A program made the translations under genes and the position numbers. Positions 10,528 through 22,599 of a stretch of 64,000 nucleotides of DNA are shown here, one piece after another. The stretch is taken from contig NC_079148.1 of NCBI RefSeq assembly GCF_945859685.1, positions 28,717,946 to 28,781,945 of the forward strand. The letters are read 5' to 3'. This DNA comes from Eupeodes corollae (taxonomy: Eukaryota; Arthropoda; Insecta; Diptera; Syrphidae). How positions within the stretch are numbered: the first letter of the stretch is position 1; every line of letters begins with the position of its first letter. The notes below the pieces were generated by a model. The model was not told the origin of the DNA. It searched no databases and saw nothing but the letters and a program-made list of their open reading frames with translations.

Positions 10528-12105
10528 CCGGTAATAGATTAGGTAGAAATGGCGATCCCAAGGCAACCTAGCCTGAGATCCAATTAGCGCTCCAGTGCGC
10601 AGTTTTCATACCAAAAACTCGTTTGATCTTTGATTGAAAGGAATAGATTTATAGAGAAGCTTTATAGCGATTTCATTCTAGTGTTTTCCAAAGCAGGACA
10701 TTTGCAGAGGAAATGGATTATCGTTTCACTTTCTCTTTGGTCACTAGAGCTACCGCAAAAGGTGTTTTAAGAGATACCCAACTTCTCCGCATGAACTCCT
10801 ATAGGCCAATGTCCGGTACAAACCGCAACAATCATGGCTATGTCTTGCCTTGGCCTGCATAGAAGATCGTTTGTACGGGTTTTATTATAGGTGGGCCATA
10901 TCTTCCTAGATATAATGCAGTTGGGTAAATTGCTGCACCTTCGGTTTGATTTAGTTTGGCAGATAGAAAAGATTTTACCCTTCATAGCACCAAGAGGAAT
11001 GTTAACCATTTCCGCAAGTGAGCTATGAAGGGCCGATCCTTGCCTATGGATAGCTCGTCAGCCCGTTCATTTCTCACGATACCACTATGGCCCGGAACCC
11101 AGATCAGGGTGACACCGAGGTTAATATTCGGGCTCGCAAGCTCATCGCGAAATTGCTGAACCAATTAAGATGAGGATATGGCCGAGTTAATGGCTTAGAC
11201 AGCTGCCTGACTGTCTGTAAAGATAGCCGCATTTCGGTTTTGGTTTGAGTTTTGTTTAAGTATCTTACATGCCTCCCTTATTGCCAGCAGTTCAGCCTAA
11301 AAAACGCTAGCAAAGTCAGGAAGCCTAAGGGATTTGGCTACATTTAGGGACTCAGAAAAGACCCCAGAACCAACTCCGCACTCCATCTTTGAGCCGTCAG
11401 TAAAGATGCTTGTGTCGAAACCTATCGACACGATGTCATCCTCCCAATCTTCTCTCGATGGAAAAATAACCTTAAAACCCTTACTAAGTCTCAAAGTAGG
11501 AGTGCAGTAGTCAGTGTCTACCGAGATAATATCTGAGGGAATCAATTTCGTTGTGTTGCTGTGACCATAAGGTTTTGTCAACCAGCTGTTTGATTCCTTC
11601 AGCCTTATAGCGCTGCAGGAAACTATGTATTTAATAAAAAGGTTGATTGGTAGATGATCCAAAATAACGTTTAAGGCGTCCGTTGGGCAAGTACGCATGC
11701 CCCTGTGGTGCCCACGCAAGCTGTTCTCTGAACCTCCTTTAGCTTATCAATATTATAGGCTTTGCTAAGAGCAGGCCACCACACAATCGGCTGTGTACGT
11801 CCATAAAATCATCTTCGACTGAAGTCCCCACCTTTTGCCGAAAGTTTTGCTGCAGGCGTAGAAGGCAACACAGGCCTTCTTAACCCGTACTTCAATATTT
11901 AGTTTCCAGTTTAGTTTAGGGTCGAGTATAACTCCCAAATATTTTGCCCTGGAAGACAATGATAGGATTTGACCGTTGAGTCGAGGTAGCGTGAAGGGCG
12001 GTACTTTAGTTTTTTGTGGTAAAGAGCAACAGTTCAGTTTTACTTTGGTTAACTCCTAGTCCACAACTCGTGGCCCAGTTGCTAACTTTCTTCAAAGCTG
12101 ACTCC
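10528..12105 (-). mobile_element. LINE fragment with RNase H (5'-truncated)
   Basis: Minus-strand segments in order are: end of the reverse transcriptase and thumb (AKYLGVILDPKLNWK near 11,950; FGKRWGLQSKMILW), RNase H (FDTSIFTDGSKMECG near 11,420; LIWVPGHSGI near 11,110), and the C-terminus (VAVCTGHWPIGVHAEKLGI near 10,800). One stop splits FASVF from AELLAI, and other breaks occur. The catalytic polymerase motifs are missing. The fragment belongs to the same broad RNase H-bearing group as 7837-8260. Confidence 0.8.
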
Positions 12106-15100
12106 GTGGTAATAGATTACATTCATAATTTAGTTTTTATCAAAGATAAAATAATTTTTCATTGCAACAGTTCAATCATATTCAAAGAAATTTTTTGTTT
12201 GCTTAGTTCATTATGTTCGTCTCGAATCGTGCCAAAGAAATATTTTCAGAAATGTGCGATTATGACGAAAAAATCTGAAATTCAGAGTTTTGTAAATAGA
12301 AATACAAATCTCACACTAAAAAAACTAGCCAAAACTACTTTAGAGTAAATGCAAGAAAAAAGGTAGTGAAAACCAACGGCAATGCACTTTTGTACATTTT
12401 ACAAGCCTTAAAAAAGGGTCAAATCTGTGAAATTCAGATAAATCTTCACTCTTGACAACGCTGGTGCTGTCATCACTGCCATATCTTTATCTTCAAGATT
12501 CTTCTTTAATACCACATTCAGAATTTTAAATATCCTCTCCAAATATCGATTGCGTTTTAGAAGACTTACTTGAGTCAGCATTGCTCACTGTAGTCCGTTA
12601 TGTGCAATACAAAGAGTTTCCTGGAATTCAAGTAAATTTACTGTATGAATCCATAGAATTGAATCACCATTTCTCCGGTGATTTTCATATCAGCATCAGG
12701 ACATTCATCTGACTCTCCATGAATTGCATCAAATTTCATTGAATACCAATTATGTAATCCAATCCAATCCAAACTGGTTCCAATGGTGTCGTCGTTATAT
12801 ATAGTGTCCTTTTTCTCTAAGCTCTTTCACTATACATTGATGATTAATTGTTTATTCACCGAATGAAAATCCTACAAAATCTCTTTCCGGATAACAGTAA
12901 AAGGATATTTTCAGTTCCAGCCACCATCGATTTAGTCGTCCTCATTCGAAAAATATCACAAGGAACAAAATATACAGATTCAGAATTGGTTGTGCGGTGC
13001 GGTGTGGTGTGGAATGGTGTGGTGTGGTATAGTCGAACACTTTGCCAACAACAAAATTTAAAACGCCCTTTTGATGCTTTCATCACTTTGCCGGAACCGC
13101 TGAGCTGTATCCGTAATTCGATTGTCAAACATATTTGACGGTCAAATGGGTTTTACGTGAAAAAGGTCGCTGCATTTTTGAGCCCCTAAAAAAACGACCG
13201 AACAGCCTCCAGTATAATATTTGACAGCTCTATATTCGAACATACAGAGGGTGGTGCTGAGTTTCCATCCGATTGCATGCATATGCAAATTATTTTTTGA
13301 AAAGTTGTATTTTTTTTTTAAATACTCTCGCTATGCTTTATTTTGTTTTTAATTTTTATTCCTGTTTGTTGCATTGAACGCCCCATTTAGTGTTGAATAT
13401 TCATTTGACCGTTAATTATTGCCCAGGAGTTAAAGAGATGGTTGAGTTGAGGCTTTAGGTTTATTTTTCCGGGCGGGATTAGCACGTGTGGTTGTGAGCA
13501 ATTAAGCGGAATTTCATATTATGTATATTGTTTCCGGGTAAATCTATGCCATCTTTTGTGGGGGTATTGATGAGAGCGGTATTTTAACGATTATTCTTGC
13601 GGACGGTCAATCAAAGGAAAATTCTTTCTAAGCCGATGATTTAGTTACTAAATTCTACACTGCAATGCACTTGATTGGATCCGTGTTAGGAGTTTATTCA
13701 AGTAATCTACACTCAGATAGATTTTCAACTGAAATAAGAATCTTTGGGCTTAGTTAAGTTCATTTTTCTGATGTGTCCACTCAATCCCAAAATTCGAGGA
13801 AGTGGTCGCATTCCAAGACACTTTTATCTTAGAAACGAGAGAATTGAATGATTATGCTTAGAAATCACATGTTCTTGAAAATGTTCCTCGCAGAATTATT
13901 TATAGACCACAAGAAGGCGAAATAAAAATGTTAGTTTTTTTTTCAAATCTCCAAAGCTTATTTAACCAAGTGAACCGTACTGTAAGAATAAAGCGGGTAT
14001 AGCTAAACACACTTTACACACTCGTAGCACACTCTAAACACAAATAGAAAAACATGTTCTGATGAAACAAACTACAAAGATGTCTATCCATCCGGCAATG
14101 TTTTGCATGACACATACGCGGAACATAAACACGAGTTACAACCCTTTTTCGACTAAGTCAAGTGTGGAATATTATATATCCCACAAGGACGATGATGATG
14201 GAATCTGGAAATCTCTTTGTTTTAACCCTCTTACATTGCATATAAATATATGTACAATACATGTATGGTAAAGGAAAGTGATGCGGTCGGTGGTTGTTAT
14301 GTGTTTTACCAATGCTTTCGACAAAGCGTATAAGCGGGGTGTGGAAATAGAATGAAAATCGGTGTAAGGAGATATGGCTGATATACCTACTTACATACAT
14401 ATGTATATGGACATATAGTTCATGAAGTCCCTCATGACTAAATGATGATGATCATCTTCATCAGCAAATATGTGTAAAAAGGATAATCGAATGTTTTCCA
14501 CCCATAAACCATTTAATGGCCAACAAAAGACTCTGTTGGTGGTTGAAGGATTTTTTGTTGTTTCATCTTTTATTTTTGTTTAAAAAAAAGAAAGTTATTT
14601 TTATAAGAAGGATGGTGTACGTATTTGAAAAGAATATAAAAATAGGTACCTGCATTTTGTTAAAATTCACACAAATGGCCACCTTTGTTACTCATTTTTA
14701 TTATTTTAATTAAGGTTAAATTTTTACAAATTTAAGAAAAACGGCGAGGTGCTTTTAAAAGAATTTCGTTTTTACTTCTTTTTTTAACTCAAAGATCCAT
14801 TTGGAGAAGGGAAATTAATAAAAGGCGGTTATCAAATTTTCGAAGAAAAACTTAGTTTAATGCAAAAATTTACTAAAAATTTGAGTAAGGTTTAACATCT
14901 TTTAGATAAAATGATTTGTATGTAGTTGTCCCAAACTCAAATTACTAAATATAGAGTATTTCATTTTTAATAGCCGGCTATTTGGGTAGTGGTCATCTTT
15001 TGACAATTTTCAATTAAGAACTATGCCATTTTTTTAAACTTACACTAACACCTCATGAAAATTATTTTCAAATCATATATGGTTAAAATTTTGAAGAGAC

Positions 15101-15240
15101 AATTGAAAAAAAAAAACAATTTTGGGACACTTTTTTTAACAAAACATCGATATATAAATTCAAGAACGAAATAACCACTGTTTTGGGAGGGAAAGCTTTC
15201 TGATGGTGCCATATTAGTTTTTAAATATTAAAATAAACTA
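12106..15240. other. Non-coding stretch of about 3 kb
   Basis: No gene is recognised. A GTGG/GTGT-rich simple repeat lies at 12,990-13,030 and CATA-type repeats near 14,390-14,405. The open frames listed by length overlap in both strands without homology. Confidence 0.5.
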
Positions 15241-16548
15241 AAGGGTGATTTTTTTGAGGTTAGGATTTTCATGCATTAGTATTTGACAGATCACGCGGGA
15301 TTTCAGACATGGTGTCAAAGAGAAAGATGCTCAGTATGTTTTGACATTTCATCATGAATAGACTTACTAACGAGCAACGCTTGCAAATCATTGAATTTTA
15401 TTACCAAAATCAGTGTTCGGTTCGAAATGTGTTTCGCGCTTTACGTCCGATTTATGGTCTACATAATCGACCAAGTGAGCAAACAATTAATGCGATTGTG
15501 ACCAAGTTTCGCGCTCAGTTTACTTTATTGGACATTAAACCAACCACACGAATGCGTACAGTGCGTACAGAAGAGAATATTGCGTCTGTTTCTGAGAGTG
15601 TTGCTGAAGACCGTGAAATGTCGATTCGTCGCCGTTCGCAGCAATTGGGTTTGTGTTATTCGACCACATGGAAGATTTTACGCAAAGATCTTGGTGTAAA
15701 ACCGTATACAATACAGCTCGTGCAAGAACTGAAGCCGAACGATCTGCCACAACGTCGAATTTTCAGTGAATGGGCCCTAGAAAAGTTGGCAGAAAATCCG
15801 CTTTTTTATCGACAAATTTTGTTCAGCGATGAGGCTCATTTCTGGTTGAATGGCTACGTAAATAAGCGAAATTGCCGCATTTGGAGTGAAGAGCAACCAG
15901 AAGCCGTTCAAGAACTCCCCATGCATCCCGAAAAATGCACTGTTTGGTGTGGTTTGTATGCTGGTGGAATCATTGGACCGTATTTTTTCAAAGATGCTGT
16001 TGGACGCAACGTTACGGTGAACGGCGATCGCTATCGTTCAATGCTAACAAACTTTTTGTTGCCAAAAATGGAAGAACTGAACTTGGTTGACATGTGGTTT
16101 CAACAAGATGGCACTACATGCCACACAGCTCGCGATTCTATGGCCATTTTGAGGGAAAACTTCGGAAAACAATTCATCTCAAGGAATGGACCGGTAAATT
16201 GGCCACCAAGATCATGCGATTTGACGCCTTTAGACTATTTTTTGTGGGGCTACGTCAAGTCTAAAGTCTACACAAATAAGCCAGCAACTATTCCAGCTTT
16301 TGAAGACAACATTTCCGAAGAAATTCGGTCTATTCCGGCCGAAATGCTCGAAAAAGTTACCTAAAATTGAACTTTCCGAATGGACCACCTAAGACGCAGC
16401 CGCGGTCAACATTTAAATAAAATTATCTTCAAAAAGTAAATTTCATGGACCAATCTAACGTTTCAAATAAAGAATCGATGAGATTTTGCAAATTTTATGC
16501 GTTTTTTTTTTTAAAAAAAAGTTCTCAATCTCTTAAAAAATCACAGTT
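15241..16548 (+). mobile_element. DD41D mariner-family transposon, copy 1
   Basis: The 1308-bp element is flanked by TA (15,239-15,240 and 16,549-16,550). The left terminus reads AAGGGTGATTTTTTTGAGG. The right terminus, inverted, reads AACTGTGATTTTTTAAGAG, so the TIRs match imperfectly. It encodes one transposase on the plus strand. A near-identical copy in the opposite orientation lies at 33,972-35,253. Confidence 0.92.
15354..16364 (+). pseudogene. DD41D transposase, premature stop
   Basis: The 336-codon frame starts MNRLTNEQRLQIIEFYYQ. It has an N-terminal paired helix-turn-helix DNA-binding region, then the catalytic core with LFSDEAHFW (first Asp), FQQDGTTCH (second Asp) and CDLTPLDYFLWG (third Asp). 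There are 41 residues between the second and third Asp, which is the DD41D spacing known from the rosa group of mariner-like elements. Compared with copy 2, a C-to-T change makes TAA at 16,362-16,364, removing about 25 C-terminal residues. A second stop follows shortly after. The catalytic triad is intact, so activity of the shortened protein is uncertain. Confidence 0.9.
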
Positions 16549-16642
16549 TATAAGAGAAAAATATCAAAAAAGGTCTTTGATGAAAAGTAGGAAACCGGTT
16601 GATTTATTTATTATCTACACAAAATTTCAACGATAGTTGCTT

Positions 16643-16764
16643 ATATATAATAAAACACGTTGTTCCTTTTTCCTTAATCTCGCCCTTTAACAAATAAGAG
16701 TACTTCAGACCTTCAGAGTAGTCAGCTAAGTTAAGGAAAAGGAACAACGTGTTTTATTATATTA
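16643..16764. mobile_element. Foldback/MITE with 33-bp arms
   Basis: The left arm (TATAATAAAACACGTTGTTC...) and right arm (...GAACAACGTGTTTTATTATA) are inverted copies of about 33 bp differing by one A in an A-run. They are separated by about 55 bp. Transcripts would form a strong hairpin. It is likely a small nonautonomous DNA element with TA-type ends. A SINE-LINE chimera is inserted at its right edge. Confidence 0.7.
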
Positions 16765-17696
16765 CAAATAAATAAAATAAATTAGATGGCGCAACAGTCC
16801 ATTGAAAAAAAGGCCCTAGTGACTTCCCGATTGTACCGGAGTCACTTATCCGCTGTTGGTAGTCTGAAGTGGTAGATTAGAGGAACTGCCAATCTATGCC
16901 GTATCAGACCGCATCTATCTAAAAACAGGAATGACTCTGGTGGAATAAAGCCGCTCAAGCGTACACTCTCAAAATACTCGTCGTTCGGATAGAACGCCCC
17001 GAAAATTAAATTGTTGGTCGAAGACATAGCTCTTGCAATGTGACCTCGAACGAGTTTTATCACGAAATTGTCAATTCTGTTGATTCGAGCCCCGTTGTGT
17101 AGGACCTCGTTGGAATAGTAATGCACGTAAGACGATTGGGATGTTCGATATAATCCGGTACAGCGTCGTAAACACTGCAGCTCGAACACCCGAAACTTCG
17201 CCATCTGGGAAGGGGCAACGTTAAACCACACAGGACAACCATAAACTATCATCGGCCGTTTGAGGGCCATGTAGCATATTACCTTCACTCTAGGGTCAAG
17301 CTGGCTCCTATGGCCCTAGCCAGAGCAGCATTTATGTGTCGGTCGAAATATAAATACTGATCTAACCAGATACCGAGGTACTTCACTACAGTTTTGCTCA
17401 CTTATGACTGCCCGTGAAAACCAACGATGACCATCTTGCTCCAATTCCTGCACTTATCACTCGTGGCCCTGGCCAACAGAGTTCCGAACAGAATTGTCAC
17501 CGACTTCTGTATATTTATTTTCAGTTTCCAGACGTCGCAATATCGCCGAATCTTGTCGAAATCACGCTGTAGGAGACTTCTAATAACCTCAACCATTCGG
17601 GCCGTTCTGTACGCAATTAGATCGTCGGTGTACGCAATTGCCTTTGTAAGACTACCTACCAGAGTCCAACGCACTAACCATCATGCCACGGGTTCC
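16765..17696 (-). mobile_element. SINE-head/LINE chimera (Jockey-like LINE)
   Basis: On the minus strand the first 35 nt (17,696-17,662) match a tRNA-like SINE head (CCCGTGGCATGATGGTTA). The sequence then switches to a LINE reverse transcriptase starting LVGSLTKAIAYTDDLIAY, with YTDD as the catalytic box. The LINE continues through RPMIVYGCPVWF to the C-terminus (16,842) and an AT-rich tail. The hexamer ATATTA flanks the whole unit at 16,759-16,764 and 17,697-17,702, supporting a single insertion of a chimeric RNA/cDNA. The reading frame has breaks, and the 5' two thirds of a LINE are absent. Confidence 0.65.
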
Positions 17697-17702
17697 ATAT
17701 TA

Positions 17703-18055
17703 GTAAAATTATTATTCAAAACAACACAATTTTAGTAGCCATAATTCGAAAGTTATGATCATAAAGAACGTATGCCTTCATCAGATCAGTGTCTTAAGCA
17801 TATCCAATTGATGCAGCCTCCATAAATTATCGAATTATAAAGACTTTGAATTTCTAAACTCTAATATTAAGCTTTCGTTTCTTTCGTAAATCCATAACGC
17901 CCAAAACCTAAAATGTTATAAAGCCCAAAATTGGTCAAAACCCCAAAATTGTTCAAAAAGCCCAAAAAGTTGAAAAAAATGATCCCCCAAAAACCAAAGC
18001 GAATATCGTAGCGCCCTAAAAAATGTTCAATAATATTTCGCCCAACAGAATTTTT
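17703..18055. repeat. GCCCAAAAT-rich degenerate repeat, left part
   Basis: Variants of GCCCAAAA recur at short, irregular spacing (about 17,895-18,010), for example AAGCCCAAAATTGG and AAGCCCAAAAAGTTG. The same motif family resumes at 19,205-19,980 after TR170 copy B, so the element appears inserted into it. Confidence 0.55.
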
Positions 18056-19195
18056 AACTTTCCATAGGAAGTTATTGTAATAGGTCCGATTTGTCAAATT
18101 AAAAATGTTGACATTTCTTGATGTTTCAAGGTCCCTAGAGTCGAAATAAAAGATTTTTAGAAAGATTTATGTGCGTGCGTATGTACCTACGTTCGTGACG
18201 TTTTTTTCGTTGTTAATAGCTCAAGAACCATATGAGATATCAATTTTAAATGAACTTTTGTTACACAAATAATAATGCAGAAAGATGCAAAAAGGGCTCT
18301 CAACTTTTGGTAAACCCTAAATATCTCACGAAAGAATAACGTTAGAGACTTGAACTAAATTTTATATGATATACTGCAAAGAACTAACCCATTATATTTT
18401 TGGATAAAAATCCAATTAACATTTTTTTATAAATCAAAAACAGTGAAAAAAATATGTCACCTCGAAAATTTTATGAATAAAAATGATTTCATCTCCAAAA
18501 CAATTTTGTGCAACGAAAAGAAATGTTTTTAACAACTGCTAAAATTCTGAGAAAAATCAAATTGACAGTTTTTTTTATAAAAAAAATAAAAACATAAAAA
18601 AAACATTACTTAAAGTTGGTAAAAATTGATTTTTCTACTTAAATATCTTTTCAAAACTTTGAGATATTGGCTTCAAACTACTTTTATCTTTTAAAAAAAC
18701 ATTGCTGTTAACATTCAGTAAAATTTTGAGAAAAATCGAATTGACAATTTTCTTACAAAAAATAAAAACCTAAAAAAAACTATACTGGGACTGTGTAAAA
18801 ATTTACTTTTCAAAAATTAAAAATATTATCTTCAACCTTTTTTTAATTTCATAGAAACTATAGTTTTCGATATTTTTTTATCCAACAATCCGTTTTTTCA
18901 TTAAAAAAAAAACTAAAAAAAATAGTACGCAAATTTGGTAAAAATTGATGTTCGGTTCTTCATATCTCTCAAATTGATTTCATTTATCCAATTTATACAA
19001 ATTTAAGAAATGCTAAACATTTGTTTTCGACTAAAATTCTATATAACAAAACTAGATTTTTAAACTAAACTATTTCTTGATATTGAAATATTGTTAGCAA
19101 TTTTTAAATTTTTGACAATAATTCAACTAACAACTTTTTTAACCCAACACGAAAACCTACAAACTTTAAAGTTAGCAGAGTAGGTCGCATACCAG
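18056..19195 (+). repeat. TR170 repeat element, copy B
   Basis: The 5' end is AACTTTCCATAGGAAGTTAT at 18,056. It is followed by the family's GT-rich block (GTGCGTGCGTATGT) and about four diverged tandem units. It ends in a worn 3' terminus near GGTCGCATACCAGC (19,173-19,196). Non-coding. Confidence 0.7.
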
Positions 19196-19984
19196 CTTCT
19201 TTTTAATTTTGAATTTGGGTTCTGTGCCATGGGGGTTGGGCTTTGCGAATTTTATTTTGGGTATAACGGCGATAATGAGTTATATCGTTTCCTATGTCTT
19301 ACTAGCCAACGACATGTCACCCAGATCATTAAAGGACATAATGCCCAAAAAGAGAACCGTCATAAAAATTCCAATCCAAACTACCTTTGGTAACGCCCAA
19401 ATTTAGAAATTTCATAACTCCCAAAAGATTTTGGTTCAACTCCCCTTCTTGGCCTAACTATATAGGATTGCCACCATATATATTTTACTGCCTATACGCC
19501 ACAAGAACGGGTGCTATAGTACTGTGAGTAAGTAAGCCATTTCGTTTTATTTCACTTTGAAAATTGTCCTTATTTCGCTTTCTGAAAGTATTTGCTAAGG
19601 TTTATTTAACGTCCTGAGTTGGGCAATAAAATTCAAAACTCAAAATGTCGTAGTGCTCAAAACAAACAAAACAATTGTCAGAAAGCCCAAATGTTGAAAG
19701 GGACAAGATCTTTTTTTGGCGTGTCATTTTCTTCTGAAAAAGTTTTTGGGCGATATGATATTTCTAATATATTGAAGTATTTTATTTGGCAATGAGACCA
19801 AACGCTTCTTTTTATTTGGAGTTTTAACCCCGAAATGTTCAGTAATATTGCCCAAATCGTACAATGACAAAATGTTAATAAAATTGTTTTGGGCGCTACG
19901 ATATTTTTAATTTTGGGGATATTGTTATGGGTGAAAGGATCTAACGCCGTAAAATAATTAAACGATTAAAAATACGATGTAGTT
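19196..19984. repeat. GCCCAAAAT-rich degenerate repeat, right part
   Basis: Motifs such as TAACGCCCAAAT, AATGCCCAAAAAG and the inverted TTTTGGGCG recur through this interval on both strands. The 65-codon frame at 19,209-19,406 lies inside it and is not believable as a gene. Confidence 0.5.
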
Positions 19985-20272
19985 AGGAAGTTACTTCAAT
20001 CGATGCAATTTTTACGAATTGAAATTTTGACACTTCTAGACTTTTCAATTTCAAGCTCTCAAGAGCTTACAACTTAAAAAAAAAAAACTAACAAAATATT
20101 TGTCAGTTGAAATATTTTACTAGCAAAAGTGAATTGTTAATTTTCTAACAAAACATAAAAACTTGAGAAAAACTATAAAAAACGACAGAATACAGATTTA
20201 ACTTCCATTATCACATTTGAAGTTTTAAGGACTCCCATGGGCAGTTATCACTGTGGATTGCATCCCAGATTC
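19985..20272 (+). repeat. TR170 repeat element, copy C (short, diverged)
   Basis: It begins GTTAGGAAGTTACTTCAATC, retains a worn version of the 5' block (TTGACACTTCTAGACTTT) and ends with GGGCAGTTATCACTGTGG plus GCATCCCAG. The internal units are mostly deleted. Confidence 0.5.
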
Positions 20273-21597
20273 CTGTTCATAAGTTAAATTATTATTATTA
20301 ATCTATTCACACCAAATATTTAAAATTAAAAATTAAACTATGTTATTGTGTCCATCTAAAGGAATGCGTCCTTTTTAAATATATCAATATTTTAATATTT
20401 CAAATTTTGATTAAAATTATTTAACCTTTACCTAAACGCATTTACTAATAGGTTAAAAATATCTAAATATATGTATTTACCTAAAATATTTGTTTAGTTA
20501 AATTATAAGAATGTAAATTATGCAATGTGGTTTTCCAAATTGCCTAAAATTTGATTTGATTAAACAATGTTTAAATGTGTTAACCTACTTTGTGTGTGTT
20601 TTTTATATAGTTGTGATAAAATAATTCATATTTGGTTAGTTAATTAAATAATAAAGATACAATTTAGTTAAACAAAAGTGCATAACAGACATTTAGGAAC
20701 TCTTTTCGGAAGAGATAATTAAAAAAAAATTACATAGTTAATTTATGTTTTGATAGAAAAATATAAAACATAATTCAATCAATTTATTAAATAATACAAA
20801 AAGAACCCTTAAAATGACTCTGCCGGCCGGTGATTTTTTCGTTTGGGAGCTTATTGAAGCTGATAACGTTAAAAGTTTATCTTCATTCATTCTCCCAAAC
20901 CTTTTAGTGCCGCTTTTTGAAAGTGTCAGAAAAGTATTTAAAATTGTAATTGAGATATCTACGAAACTGTCAAAAAATAGCAAATATTTTCTTAATCAAT
21001 TGATTCACGTTTTGTTTGATAATACAAATAATAATTATTATTGATTCTTTGTTTTTGTTTGAAAAGGTGTCTCACTTGTTTCACATTTCAATTGTTAAGA
21101 GTGTGAAATGTGTTTCTTTCATAAAATCAACACCAAAATGATCGTTTTTGGTTCGATTAAAGTACAAAAATGTTAACACATTTTTATTCGGCTGCCTTAA
21201 ATGTGTTTCAATCTTTTTGTTTGTTTAATTTGGGGAATTTTATGTCTACTTACCAAAAATCTTATAGTACTAACAAAAATTGACATGAGTAAATATATTT
21301 TGGCATTTCGATTGTTTCATTTATTAGATTTTATAAATCTTCTGAGACAGACAAATTTTGTATAGTTGAAAATTCAAGCTCCTCACATTACGAGTTAAAC
21401 TTTTATACCCGTATTTTACATGAAACATGAGTTCCATAATAATAATAATTAATTGCAATTTGTTAACATAAATAATTAACAGTTAAGTGCTACACAAGAA
21501 AAATAACCAATATTCAAATCAATTATTTCATTTACGGGTTCAAGTGCAAAATAAAATTAAAGAAATAAATAACTTATAGTACAAAAACAACAACATT
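20273..21597. other. Upstream region of OtopLa exon 1a
   Basis: No gene or known repeat is recognised. Overlapping frames on both strands at 20,738-21,044 have no resemblance to a family. The final few hundred bases would hold the promoter and 5' UTR of exon 1a. TCATTT at 21,528 is a weak initiator-like candidate. Confidence 0.4.
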
Positions 21598-21695
21598 ATG
21601 AATAGTAAAGATCGTGATTGTGATACGGAGAGATGTTCAGTAAATAATTTAACTAGTATATTACGATCTCCTCGAACACAAGTGGTATCGTTTAG
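21598..21695 (+). CDS. OtopLa candidate alternative first exon 1a
   Basis: ATG at 21,598 opens 32 codons plus two bases (MNSKDRDCDTERCSVNN...SPRTQVVSF). The exon ends at a consensus donor AG|GTAAGT (21,696). The phase (two bases carried over) matches the acceptor at 52,796, giving ...VVSF-S-DLPSG and a predicted 796-residue protein. The implied intron is about 31 kb. The peptide is short, polar and probably cytoplasmic. No homology was tested, so the case rests on start, donor quality and phase. Confidence 0.6.
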
Positions 21696-22599
21696 GTAAG
21701 TTTTCGTATAGTTTTGAGATGTTAATTCATGTGACAGATGTTAATGAATAATGATGGTGTACCGCATTTTGTAGGTGTTTATTAATAAAGTTTCAGTTTT
21801 AATAAAAAACAAAGAGCATAGCCTTTTGGATAAAAAAAGTTTGCATTTTAGTACGAGTTTTTCAATAAATTTGTGTTGTATTTTTTTTTTTTTCTAATTG
21901 AAGTATCGAAGTGAAGAAGAATTTCTTGAATATGGAGAAACATTACATTAACTGCTGAGAAAACGAAAGAAACTTAAAGAAATTTGTTTTTACGATGGTC
22001 TTCTGATTCATTGAAATCCTTTCAATGTAATTGCTAGATAGACAATATTTGTATGATTATTTTGTTAGAACCGAAAAATTATGATTCGATCATGGAATAG
22101 AGATGTGAAAACGTCATAATTAATCAACTTAAATAATCGATTGTCTAATGCAACCACGGTTCTAGACGTTGATATAACTCTTTCAACAATAATTCAGGGA
22201 ATTCAAAAAAGATTAAAACAATTGAAAAAAAAACGGGACTAATATTTTGTAATAAAATTGTTATTTAAGGAATTTTAAAAACTGTCCTATGGCTATTGTT
22301 TTTCGTCGAGGTATTAAATAAGACGTTAAGAAAATGAATAGGTTTTATGTCGTTTTTTTAACTTCTTTTTTACACTTCAGAATTTCAGAAAGAAGTAAGC
22401 TTATAGCAAGCGTCAAACTACGATCAGAGGCTCATCATAAGTGCATGTGTTAGTTGTTAGTAACAATAATACGAATATAGCCTAACATACGCACAAAATA
22501 CAAAACAAAATTAGCATTTAACTATTACAGAACAAAAAATAAAATAAGAACGTTTTCGATAGTGCATCACTGGTTCTAAACAATGATTTAATCCTACCT
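21696..22599. other. Intronic non-coding stretch
   Basis: AT-rich intron sequence after exon 1a. No gene or clear repeat is seen before the LINE that begins near 22,600. Confidence 0.5.

Noticed and set aside
19209..19406. 65-codon hydrophobic frame
   Set aside because: It lies inside the GCCCAAAA repeat and has no similarity to a known protein.
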